Shown here in pieces: positions 60,987 to 64,000 of a stretch of DNA of 64,000 nucleotides (position 1 is its first letter; the number at the start of each line of letters is the position of its first letter). Where the stretch lies: positions 7,294,501 to 7,358,500 of the forward strand of contig PUFA01000021.1 in NCBI GenBank assembly GCA_003508835.1. The letters run 5' to 3'. The position numbers and the translations under genes are program-made. The DNA comes from Eonycteris spelaea. Lineage: Eukaryota > Chordata > Mammalia > Chiroptera > Pteropodidae. The notes beneath the pieces were generated by a model that worked only from the letters and a program-made list of their open reading frames with translations, ran no database searches and was not told the origin of the DNA.

Positions 60987-61223
60987 TTAAAGTTATCAAG
61001 TGTTGGTTTGTATTTCGATGAAAGCTAAAATTTGCTAACCCCCATCACAATCAACACATAATCCCATTAGTAAAGGAATGTACTCACCCACGAGTCTTTT
61101 AGTTTGTGCAGCAAACTCTCTGCTTTGCTCTGTCCACCGTGCTTTCTCTCCTGCCAAGCCCCCGATCAGCGCGGAGGCCGTGTGCATCTTATGTCGGCAT
61201 CGCTCTGCATCTTCAAGCAAGGT
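18963..61223 (-). CDS. DNAH5: DNAH5 3' part: axonemal dynein heavy chain 5, 18 terminal coding exons
   Basis: The gene encodes a heavy chain of the outer dynein arm, the ATP-driven motor that bends motile cilia and sperm flagella. The 18 exons in the window, read on the minus strand, give about 1,150 residues that closely match the C-terminal quarter of human DNAH5 (about 4,620 residues) as I know it. In order they hold the end of the second stalk coiled-coil helix, AAA5 (starting near FLSYSGPFN), the AAA5-AAA6 linking region, AAA6 (with GSDPTDSI and [12 protein letters not shown]) and the C-terminal domain (with [11 protein letters not shown]), ending [12 protein letters not shown]...CDVK and a TAA stop. 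AAA5 and AAA6 do not hydrolyse ATP in this family. Exon phases agree at every junction except around three exons that carry small deletions (see findings). In human the gene has 79 exons, so these would correspond to exons 62-79. DNAH8 is the closest alternative, but the C-terminus fits DNAH5 better. Confidence 0.95.
19134..19151 (-). repeat. (TG)n tract beside the last-exon acceptor
   Basis: About nine TG units on the minus strand, separated by a few bases from a T8 run that ends at the AG acceptor of the last DNAH5 exon. Confidence 0.85.
20626..20836 (+). mobile_element. MER5A-like hAT-Charlie element
   Basis: CAGAGATTCTTAACCAGGGG, ATTTGCCAATGTCTGGAGAC, GGGGAGGTGCTACTGGCGTC and ATCTGGACCAAAAATAAG follow the MER5A order. 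Confidence 0.8.
21925..22125 (-). repeat. MIR fragment, reverse orientation
   Basis: CTTATGAGATGGGCATCGTT, TGGATTACAAAGCTGTAGCA and a CACCTAGCC block follow the reverse MIR order. Confidence 0.55.
23370..23515 (+). repeat. MIR fragment
   Basis: AACCTTAATTTCCCCATCTG, AAATAGCATCATATAACTTA and GGAGTTATTGTAAAGATTTA follow the MIR core. Confidence 0.6.
23567..23616. repeat. (CT)n microsatellite
   Basis: About 25 near-perfect CT units. Confidence 0.95.
24305..24376. repeat. (GAAA)n microsatellite
   Basis: About 17 GAAA units with two interruptions. Confidence 0.95.
24885..24955 (-). repeat. MIR fragment, reverse orientation
   Basis: ATGTGCCCAGAACGGTGCTA then AGCACCTCGTGTTTCATTTC matches the reverse MIR end. 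Confidence 0.45.
25100..25703. mobile_element. Tigger-like non-autonomous DNA transposon
   Basis: The left end CAGTCGATTCTTAGTACTCA and the inverse of the right end CAGTCGGTCCTTGCTGCTCA form an inverted repeat, and TA precedes the left end as expected for a TcMar target site. The interior (TGAACCCTGAATCAGGGACT, GGGTCACCTCAGTCACCCTC) belongs to a widespread mammalian Tigger-derived family. It is about 600 bp without transposase. Confidence 0.75.
25720..25840 (+). repeat. L2 3' end fragment
   Basis: GACTGAGTTCCATGCTAACA, GGGATCCTGCCCGGTCTTTC and CACTCCCAGCACCAAAGCAG follow the L2 end. Confidence 0.45.
26050..26160 (+). repeat. L2 3' end fragment
   Basis: CTAGACTGTGAGTCCCTTGT, GGGCCGGACCTGGTTCCTAA and TTTGTGTCCCTCGCAATC follow the L2 end. 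Confidence 0.55.
27213..27444 (-). CDS. DNAH5: DNAH5 exon (2nd from the end): C-terminal domain
   Basis: The exon is 232 nt (77 codons plus 1), encoding [20 protein letters not shown], then [40 protein letters not shown] and [28 protein letters not shown] is the conserved family motif. The acceptor is GAGTAG and the donor AACA|GTAAGT. The frame is intact. Confidence 0.96.
27641..27680. repeat. (TA)n(CA)n compound microsatellite
   Basis: TA units followed by CA units in the 447-bp intron between the second and third exons from the end. Confidence 0.95.
27892..28044 (-). CDS. DNAH5: DNAH5 exon (3rd from the end): C-terminal domain
   Basis: The exon is 153 nt, exactly 51 codons, encoding [66 protein letters not shown] is a very conserved dynein C-terminal motif. 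The acceptor is ATTTCAG and the donor CAG|GTAATA. Confidence 0.96.
29980..30150. repeat. (GAG)n followed by degenerate (GGT/GAT)n tract
   Basis: About 11 GAG-type units, then about 130 bp of interrupted GGT, GTG and GAT triplets. The acidic and proline-rich open frames over it are artefacts of the repeat. Confidence 0.9.
30170..30425 (-). repeat. MIR, near full length, reverse orientation
   Basis: GCCAGGCACTGTTCTAAGCA, TTCATCAACTCCTTTGATCC, CACTTCAGAGATGAGAAAAC and GATTTGAACCCAGGTATCCT run in reverse MIR order over about 250 bp. Confidence 0.8.
31130..31250 (+). mobile_element. MLT1-type LTR 3' end fragment
   Basis: TGGACTTCCCACCTCCAGAA then CTGTGAGACAATAAGTCACC matches the MLT1 3' end. Confidence 0.6.
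31744..31799. repeat. (AC)n microsatellite
   Basis: About 28 AC units with one interruption. Confidence 0.95.
32092..32290 (+). repeat. MIR fragment
   Basis: GGGTTTAAATTCTGATTCTT, TTAACCTCTCTCAACCTCAA, GTTCCTCATCTGTAAAATGA and CAGAGTGCCTAATATGTGGG run in MIR order. Confidence 0.75.
32459..32671 (-). CDS. DNAH5: DNAH5 exon (4th from the end): C-terminal domain
   Basis: The exon is 213 nt, exactly 71 codons, encoding [78 protein letters not shown].......R..L..L..AI.G.I.MS..L and F...VP..W are family motifs. The acceptor is CGGCAG and the donor AAA|GTACGT. Confidence 0.95.
32672..34267 (-). other. DNAH5: DNAH5 intron (4th to 5th exon from the end)
   Basis: A 1.6-kb intron. A run of 17 A at about 33594-33610 may end an unrecognised retroposon. 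Nothing else was identified. Confidence 0.7.
34268..34483 (-). CDS. DNAH5: DNAH5 exon (5th from the end): C-terminal domain
   Basis: The exon is 216 nt, exactly 72 codons: [84 protein letters not shown] is the diagnostic dynein C-terminal motif. The donor is GAA|GTTAGT. An L1 3' end begins only about 60 bases upstream of the acceptor (plus-strand right side). Confidence 0.96.
34535..34549. repeat. Target-site duplication, copy 1 (L1)
   Basis: TAAATTATACTGTCT, matching 35327-35341 with one difference. Confidence 0.8.
34556..35302 (+). mobile_element. 5'-truncated L1 insertion, antisense to DNAH5
   Basis: It encodes the C-terminal end of L1 ORF2 ([11 protein letters not shown], then a broken frame) followed by the 3' UTR ending in TTTACCCCAATAAACTTAAT-type sequence (TGTTACCCCAATAAACTTA). 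It is about 750 bp, truncated at the 5' end, with an imperfect 15-bp target duplication (34535-34549 and 35327-35341, one mismatch) and a GATA-rich tail. Confidence 0.92.
35303..35326. repeat. (GATA)n tail
   Basis: Six or seven GATA/TAGA units at the end of the L1. Confidence 0.9.
35327..35341. repeat. Target-site duplication, copy 2 (L1)
   Basis: TAAATTGTACTGTCT, one mismatch to 34535-34549. Confidence 0.8.
36381..36600 (+). mobile_element. MER5A-like hAT-Charlie element
   Basis: GTGTTTCTCAATCGGGTGAC, CAGGGGACATTGAGCCATCT, TGGTTGTCACAACTGGGAAG and AGTATCCGGCCCTGACTGAG follow MER5A. It has a pyrimidine-rich insertion near 36533-36565. Confidence 0.75.
37078..37280 (-). CDS. DNAH5: DNAH5 exon (6th from the end), with a 1-nt frame break
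   Basis: The exon is 203 nt between two phase-0 junctions, so it is one base short of a multiple of three. It encodes [40 protein letters not shown] and [10 protein letters not shown]. At 37130-37131 (plus strand CC where CCC is expected) a glycine codon has lost a base. Read past that point in the original frame it gives [18 protein letters not shown], as expected. The uncorrected frame stays open to the exon end but would put every later exon out of frame. Confidence 0.88.
37369..37411. repeat. (CATT)n/(CATC)n microsatellite
   Basis: Tetranucleotide units about 90 bp upstream of the 6th exon from the end. Confidence 0.85.
37864..38069 (-). CDS. DNAH5: DNAH5 exon (7th from the end): AAA6 end to C-terminal domain
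   Basis: The exon is 206 nt (2 + 68 codons), encoding [60 protein letters not shown] and [10 protein letters not shown]....[15 protein letters not shown] is the conserved dynein motif in this region. The acceptor is GACAAG and the donor AAG|GTACGG. Confidence 0.96.
38561..38640. repeat. (TA)n tract and AT-rich DNA
   Basis: TA units, a short TG run, then palindromic ATAACATAATATATTATGTT-type sequence. Confidence 0.9.
38641..38880. repeat. Intronic repeat copy 1 (with MIR-like right end)
   Basis: It shares collinear sequence with 43141-43440: AAGCCTTGTTAGCAACTC, CTTTGTAGATTTTCAGATTG, ATTATTATTAAATACATTGT and GGATAGATTTTATTGTCCCC. The right end resembles a reversed MIR. Confidence 0.7.
39520..39739 (-). 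CDS. DNAH5: DNAH5 exon (8th from the end): AAA6
   Basis: The exon is 220 nt (73 codons plus 1). It encodes [20 protein letters not shown], then [52 protein letters not shown] and FP..LLQ.S.K.T.EPP.GL are hallmark dynein AAA6 motifs. The acceptor is CGCAG and the donor GGCG|GTGAGT. The frame is intact. Confidence 0.96.
39740..42736 (-). other. DNAH5: DNAH5 intron (8th to 9th exon from the end)
   Basis: A 3-kb intron. About 41550-42550 is clearly GC-richer than the AT-rich rest and gives open frames on both strands, with no motif that I recognise. No exon is seen. Confidence 0.7.
42737..42979 (-). CDS. DNAH5: DNAH5 exon (9th from the end): AAA6, with compensating -1 and -2 deletions
   Basis: The exon is 243 nt, where 246 nt is expected from the human exon. 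It begins [10 protein letters not shown] and ends with [34 protein letters not shown]. Between them the frame slips. A G run at 42950-42953 (plus strand CCCC) is one base short, and the DPRT codons near 42892-42894 are two bases short. The intervening bases read in the original frame still give [19 protein letters not shown], as in the family, but in the uncorrected frame they give about 19 unrelated residues. The net change is minus one codon, so the exon stays open. Confidence 0.88.
43141..43440. repeat. Intronic repeat copy 2
   Basis: Collinear with 38641-38880 in the same orientation: GAGCCTTGTTAGAAACTC, TTGTAGATTCTTCAGATTGA, TATTATTAAATACATTAC and CAGGATAGATTTTATGGTCT. It is expanded by T-rich and ATT-rich runs. 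Confidence 0.7.
43957..44055. repeat. (AAGG)n/(AAAG)n microsatellite
   Basis: About 100 bp of AAGG units passing into AAAG. Confidence 0.95.
45028..45177 (-). CDS. DNAH5: DNAH5 exon (10th from the end): approach to AAA6
   Basis: The exon is 150 nt, exactly 50 codons: [60 protein letters not shown] is the standard dynein motif before AAA6. The acceptor is TTTTCAG and the donor CAG|GTAAAA. The frame is intact. Confidence 0.95.
45178..46984 (-). other. DNAH5: DNAH5 intron (10th to 11th exon from the end)
   Basis: A 1.8-kb AT-rich intron with a small tandem repeat at 46243-46300. Nothing else was recognised. Confidence 0.7.
46243..46300. repeat. 17-18 bp tandem repeat, about 3 units
   Basis: CCTTAGAATATTACCAA, CCTTAGAATATTACCTAG and CTTAGAATATTACCTAG follow one another, then a partial unit. 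Confidence 0.85.
46985..47106 (-). CDS. DNAH5: DNAH5 exon (11th from the end)
   Basis: The exon is 122 nt (2 + 40 codons), encoding [20 protein letters not shown] then [21 protein letters not shown]. The acceptor is TTTAAAG and the donor CAG|GTAACC. WL at the start of [10 protein letters not shown] is conserved in dynein heavy chains. The frame is intact. Confidence 0.95.
47320..47520 (+). repeat. MIR fragment
   Basis: TTTAGAGCCAGGCAGATGCT, ATTCTGTTCTAGCTCCACCT and AAATACACAAAATGAGAATA follow MIR. Confidence 0.6.
49085..49231 (-). repeat. MIR fragment, reverse orientation, left part, interrupted by L1
   Basis: CTGTGTTATAGCTGAGGAGT, GGAGGCTTGAAAAGGTTAAA and CACTCATCAAAAAAGTGGCA follow reverse MIR. 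The MIR continues at 49691 with TGGCAAGCC after the L1. Confidence 0.6.
49232..49686 (+). mobile_element. 5'-truncated L1 insertion with target duplication
   Basis: It starts in the end of ORF2/3' UTR (AACCGAAGTGCCCTTCGACA, ATACTGCCATTTGCAACAAC) and ends TTTATTAACGAATGTACCCC with AATAAATAATTAAAAACATA. AAAGTGGCAA occurs at 49222-49231 and again at 49687-49696, the target duplication. Antisense to DNAH5. Confidence 0.88.
50560..51065 (+). repeat. L2 fragment with embedded (CA)n
   Basis: Pyrimidine-rich L2-type sequence, with TAGTGCTTACTAGCTTCTCG before and CCCCAGGACACAGTAGCTTC then TCAATAAATATTCTTACAAT after the CA repeat, as at an L2 3' end. Confidence 0.6.
50924..50970. repeat. (CA)n microsatellite
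   Basis: About 23 perfect CA units inside the L2. Confidence 0.95.
51196..51386 (-). CDS. DNAH5: DNAH5 exon (12th from the end)
   Basis: The exon is 191 nt (1 + 63 codons + 1). It encodes [20 protein letters not shown], then [38 protein letters not shown] and [18 protein letters not shown] is a dynein signature between AAA5 and AAA6. The donor is AAAG|GTAAGC. The cysteine in IIECMTY is, from memory, histidine in human. Confidence 0.95.
51891..52005 (-). CDS. DNAH5: DNAH5 exon (13th from the end)
   Basis: The exon is 115 nt (2 + 37 codons + 2), encoding [20 protein letters not shown] then [19 protein letters not shown]. The motif ATRGSILYF is strongly conserved across dynein heavy chains. 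The acceptor is TTCCAG and the donor GCCAG|GTGCGT. The phases fit both neighbours. Confidence 0.95.
52006..52990 (-). other. DNAH5: DNAH5 intron (13th to 14th exon from the end)
   Basis: A 985-bp intron. Nothing was recognised apart from a T run near 52270. Confidence 0.7.
52991..53234 (-). CDS. DNAH5: DNAH5 exon (14th from the end): helical AAA5 region
   Basis: The exon is 244 nt (81 codons plus 1). It encodes [60 protein letters not shown] and [10 protein letters not shown], a mostly helical, highly conserved dynein stretch. The donor is CCCG|GTGAGT. The acceptor AATAG is preceded by a purine- and adenine-rich stretch, so the polypyrimidine tract is weak. Confidence 0.95.
53235..58151 (-). 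other. DNAH5: DNAH5 intron (14th to 15th exon from the end)
   Basis: A 4.9-kb intron. It holds a CAAAA-rich tract (56264-56306), purine-rich DNA near 57190-57290 and possible L2 remnants near 55800-55990. Open frames near 53708-54144 have no family resemblance. No exon is seen. Confidence 0.7.
56264..56306. repeat. (CAAAA)n microsatellite
   Basis: About nine CAAAA-type units, interrupted once by AAATAA. Confidence 0.85.
58152..58333 (-). CDS. DNAH5: DNAH5 exon (15th from the end): AAA5, with a 1-nt frame break
   Basis: The exon is 182 nt although both neighbouring junctions are phase 0, so one base is missing. It encodes VKVGD, then the frame breaks at 58317-58319 (GACAGGAG where GACAAGGAG is expected, K then E). 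Read straight through, this gives an early TAG. Past the break it resumes [20 protein letters not shown] and ends TEKQ before GTGAGT. An AG inside the exon could act as an acceptor giving an in-frame 165-nt exon, 58152-58316, which lacks six residues. Confidence 0.85.
58334..59187 (-). other. DNAH5: DNAH5 GC-AG intron (15th to 16th exon from the end)
   Basis: An 854-bp intron that starts GCAGGT and ends AAAAAG. Its middle (about 58570-59060) is GC-richer and repeat-like, possibly an old LTR, but I cannot name it. Confidence 0.7.
59188..59343 (-). CDS. DNAH5: DNAH5 exon (16th from the end): AAA5, GC donor
   Basis: The exon is 156 nt, exactly 52 codons, encoding [10 protein letters not shown] through [11 protein letters not shown], with the conserved [15 protein letters not shown]. 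The acceptor is TTTCTAG. After the last codon (AAG) the intron begins GCAGGT, not GT. A GT four bases further on would add GCAG and lead to a stop in the next exon. This is therefore read as a GC-AG intron. Confidence 0.9.
59344..59930 (-). other. DNAH5: DNAH5 intron (16th to 17th exon from the end)
   Basis: A 587-bp intron. No repeat was recognised. Open frames here have no family resemblance. Confidence 0.7.
59931..60247 (-). CDS. DNAH5: DNAH5 exon (17th from the end): start of AAA5
   Basis: The exon is 317 nt (2 + 105 codons). It starts GGGATGTG after TTTTAG and ends GAGCTCCAG before GTAACT. It encodes [20 protein letters not shown] at its start, the AAA5 entry sequence, then [23 protein letters not shown] and [17 protein letters not shown], which are conserved dynein motifs. 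It is the largest exon in the window and has an intact frame. Confidence 0.95.
60630..60812 (+). mobile_element. L1 3' end fragment with an internal duplication
   Basis: GATCAAACATATGGTGATGG and AAGGAGATCTGACTTTGGGT start it, and TTTTATTAACCAATGTCATT with GCATTAAATTTAGAAATG end it. It is the same L1 terminus as at 15000, 35200 and 49600. A segment of about 32 bp is duplicated in tandem at 60673-60737. Confidence 0.8.
60907..60983. repeat. (CA)n(GA)n compound microsatellite
   Basis: About 22 CA units followed by about 16 GA units. Confidence 0.95.
61088..61223 (-). CDS. DNAH5: DNAH5 exon (18th from the end): stalk coiled coil to AAA5
   Basis: The exon is 136 nt, begins at phase 0 after a CAG acceptor with a TTTTTCAG tract and ends one base into a glycine codon before GTGAGT. 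It encodes [10 protein letters not shown]..., a heptad-like charged helix containing GLAGEK and [15 protein letters not shown]. This is the descending helix of the stalk that carries the microtubule-binding tip, just before AAA5. It is the most 5' exon visible; the next one upstream lies beyond the window. Confidence 0.92.
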
Positions 61224-64000
61224 CTGAAAAAGGTTGCGACCAGGAGAAAACTTTTGTTCTGATAAACATAGCCTCTGGCTCAAAAACACGACTTATACAT
61301 TATCTATGACCTGCCTTTCTGAGACATGTGATCAATTTCTGAGTGCCACTGTCAGCCAGGGCCTAGTTCCCTGGGACTTGGATGGGGCCCTGGGCCAACT
61401 GGTCAGACCCTCCCCCGATGTTAACAACTGAGAGGCCATGGAAATTTGCAACATGTATGCTTCGCTGATAAAGAAAAATAGAAATAAAATCTGAGCACAC
61501 ATGGTCATATCATCTAGCACAAAAAGCACAATGAAATACACATCTCTATATAAAAATTAGGAAAATTCCGATGTTAAAGTTCGAGCATCAATATTGCTTC
61601 ACCTAACGCCATACCTCCTTTCACTTTAGGCAAAATTTCACCTTCAGATGGTGCCATTCTGAAGCTTGTTCATAAATTCTAGACACACCTGACTCGGCCC
61701 ATCCCTGCCTACTGCGGCTGTGTCAACAAAAGACCTTCAGCCAACACTTCCACACACTACTGCCACTCAGGCTTAGTTGTTAAAAAAGAAAAAAAAAAGA
61801 TTCTATTTCTTTATTTTAAGAAACAACTGCTAATCCTACTTGTAAAAAATTTATTCTAGTGAAATAATAATGGATATGGATAAAGATTTCGCTCTGTGAC
61901 TACTCACTGACAATTCAGGTATAATATTTACACACATTTATACATCTACTTTTAGCATAGGTATGCTAAGTGTCTAACAATATAGGATTATTTAAATAGA
62001 TAATGGAATATCATAAGTAAGAATACTCTAATGGCATTAAAAATTATTTTATAAAAATGTTTTAATCAAGAAAAATATCATCATAGATCAGTGTTAAAAT
62101 TTCAATTTATAAAGCAGTATGTATTGAATTTTCTGTTATGGTTTTAAATGGATTTAAAAGTGTATGTAAATTGAGGCACATGATCAGCTATGAAATGATA
62201 AAGAAAAAAAGATCTCCAGGGTTACCTATATGTATTTTCTATAAGAAACATGAATTGCTTTTGTCGTAATAACAAAACATAGTGCATTTCAAAAGCTAGA
62301 TATTTATTACGGTTCCTCCTAGTCGACTCTGTTTTCCTTCCTGCAGAGTTAATGCAGAAAACCTAAAAAGTGCAGCTGAGAACTTCACCCCCACAGCTAC
62401 GATACCCACATTTGTTTGCTTCTCTCCAAGAAGAAAGATGCCAGCGACATCATTTATTTCTGCTACCTTTGGACACAGCATTTCATGTAAAAGATATTTT
62501 TAAGGTTGAGTTGCCTTCCGAAATTCCCCATGTCCACTCCCAAGTGGCCAAATAAGAAAATGCTCCGGCCCCTCCTCTCCTGGCTTTGTTTTCTGGCAGA
62601 ATGGGATGGGGGAGGGAGAGGGTGGAACGGACGAGGGAGAGAAGCAAATGTCTGAGAGTGAGGGGGAGGGGTTGGTTTCCCCTCCCAGCCTGACTTGGGG
62701 TGCAGAACTTCCAGGTCCCATAAGCAGTTCCCCCAGCCCTCTCTCTCACAATGCCCCCTGCGTGCAACTAGCTGGCCAGAGGGCCTAGGGGGTGAGCCCC
62801 ACACAAAGGTATTGTCCTGTGCAGAGAGAAGCAAGACACATGCTCCTACAGGGACCATGCGGGGTCATGAGGTTACGGCTGTGACCATGAACTGTAGACT
62901 CAGGACCCTTGCCCTGTTTTCTGGGAGTCCATACACCCCCAGAACTTTCATGGAGCCCAAGGACAAAGAACAACAAAATAATTAAAGATCAAGTTCACTC
63001 CAGCATAATAATGGCAGACAAGCTTACAGCCAGAATTAGGTTTTTAACTTAAAAAAACGACATTTGTTGAAACTTAAGTTTTAAGTTGGAGCCATACCTT
63101 TGGGGTAGTAGTTCTTGTGTGGTCCTATATGACTATTTACCTAACAAATAGCAGAAGCCAAAAAAACAACAAAAAAAGCTTATTGAATGAATGAAGGCAA
63201 AAATGTTAAAAGTAAAACATAATAAACATGAGGCTGTAAGATATTTTATTGTATTCAGTACTGCTCCAGATATGTGTGTCCAAGAGGTAAAAATTAACAT
63301 GCCTTCCTCACAGTTTCTAAGTACTTTTTCAAATTGCAATGTTAATTTTTTCTTTGTAAGTGAATTCTATAGGGCATAAGTAGCAAATCAAATAGGTACT
63401 ATATAATTAACTCCTTAAAACTTCTAAAATGCTCTCATTTTGCTTTCAGGGGACTTAAGACAAAATATCATACATTCTGCACATATGAAACTGAAATGTT
63501 AACCTAAATTATTATCAGGGACTAGACTAAGACAGCAGGAATCTCAATCCAGCCAAGAGAAAGCTGAGGAGGGTCAGGGGTAAATTCGATAAAATCATCC
63601 AGGAAAGAACAAGTGAATTCAGCTCTTATTTACCAAATATAAGATTCATCAGAGGCAAAAACAGATTTTTGTGGGGCCAGAAGCTTACATAACCTAGAGA
63701 CAACTTCAAGAAAATCATTAAAGTCTTCTCACAGATACAAAATGCCAAATGGGACAGAGTTGAAACAAGAGGGAAAAAATCACTCCCGAGTCCTGGTGAC
63801 TTAGAAACCCAGATGCCTTTCCTCTGGGAGCTCTAGGGGTTCCCTCTGAATGCTTCCACACCGAGGCCTGCCAATCATTCTGCACAGAGCACTCTGGGCA
63901 ACACTCCCAGCTTTCATAGGGGCCTGCGCAAGTATGAGGGCTTATGCTACATTAGGTCTATGCTAAATCTGCCTTGATGACGAGAAGGAAGGAGGCCTCA
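61224..64000 (-). other. DNAH5: DNAH5 intron, continuing beyond the window
   Basis: No exon with dynein similarity was found in this 2.8 kb. A purine-rich stretch at 62600-62690 on the plus strand gives several overlapping open frames with no family resemblance. The rest is AT-rich and unrecognised. Confidence 0.7.

Larger units (their letters stand above)
60248..61087 (-). other. DNAH5: DNAH5 intron (17th to 18th exon from the end)
   Basis: An 840-bp intron with an L1 3' end and a compound CA/GA microsatellite; otherwise unremarkable. Confidence 0.75.

Noticed and set aside
62463..62985. Cluster of overlapping open frames
   Set aside because: They arise from a purine-rich strand-asymmetric stretch. 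None resembles a known protein or a dynein exon.

Overview
This window is mammalian genomic DNA. It holds the 3' end of one large gene on the minus strand, DNAH5 (axonemal outer-arm dynein heavy chain 5), followed by about 17 kb of intergenic DNA downstream of it. Eighteen coding exons can be placed between positions 61223 and 18963. Each has recognisable splice sites, and together they encode about 1,150 residues: the end of the stalk coiled coil, AAA5, AAA6, the C-terminal domain and the stop codon. The 5' three quarters of the gene lie beyond position 64000. No second protein-coding gene, tRNA gene, CRISPR array or prokaryotic feature was seen.

Layout: 1-17289 is intergenic and made of old interspersed repeats (MaLR LTRs, L1M fragments, MIR, Tigger-like elements, an L1 with 5' and 3' ends but no ORFs) plus a retroposed 5S rRNA pseudogene. 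The probable DNAH5 3' UTR covers 17290-18962. From 18963 to 61223, short exons alternate with introns carrying MIR, L2, MER5A-like and Tigger-like elements, three younger L1 3' ends and many microsatellites. 61224-64000 is intron.

Organism: the intron-exon structure, MIR/L2/MaLR/L1 content and near identity to human DNAH5 (compared from memory) indicate a placental mammal. The L1 3' ends, finishing in AATAAA followed by a short A-rich tail, look laurasiatherian. A bat is my best guess but is not proven, and I saw no Alu or B1 elements.

The most notable observation is that three exons (37078-37280, 42737-42979, 58152-58333) contain four small deletions relative to the frame required by their neighbours and by the family. 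The bases around them still encode the conserved protein in the original frame. This fits uncorrected long-read base-calling or assembly errors, mostly in G/C runs, better than ancient decay, but a recent pseudogenisation cannot be excluded from sequence alone. No undescribed biological system was found; the other findings concern splicing signals, retroposition events and local duplications.
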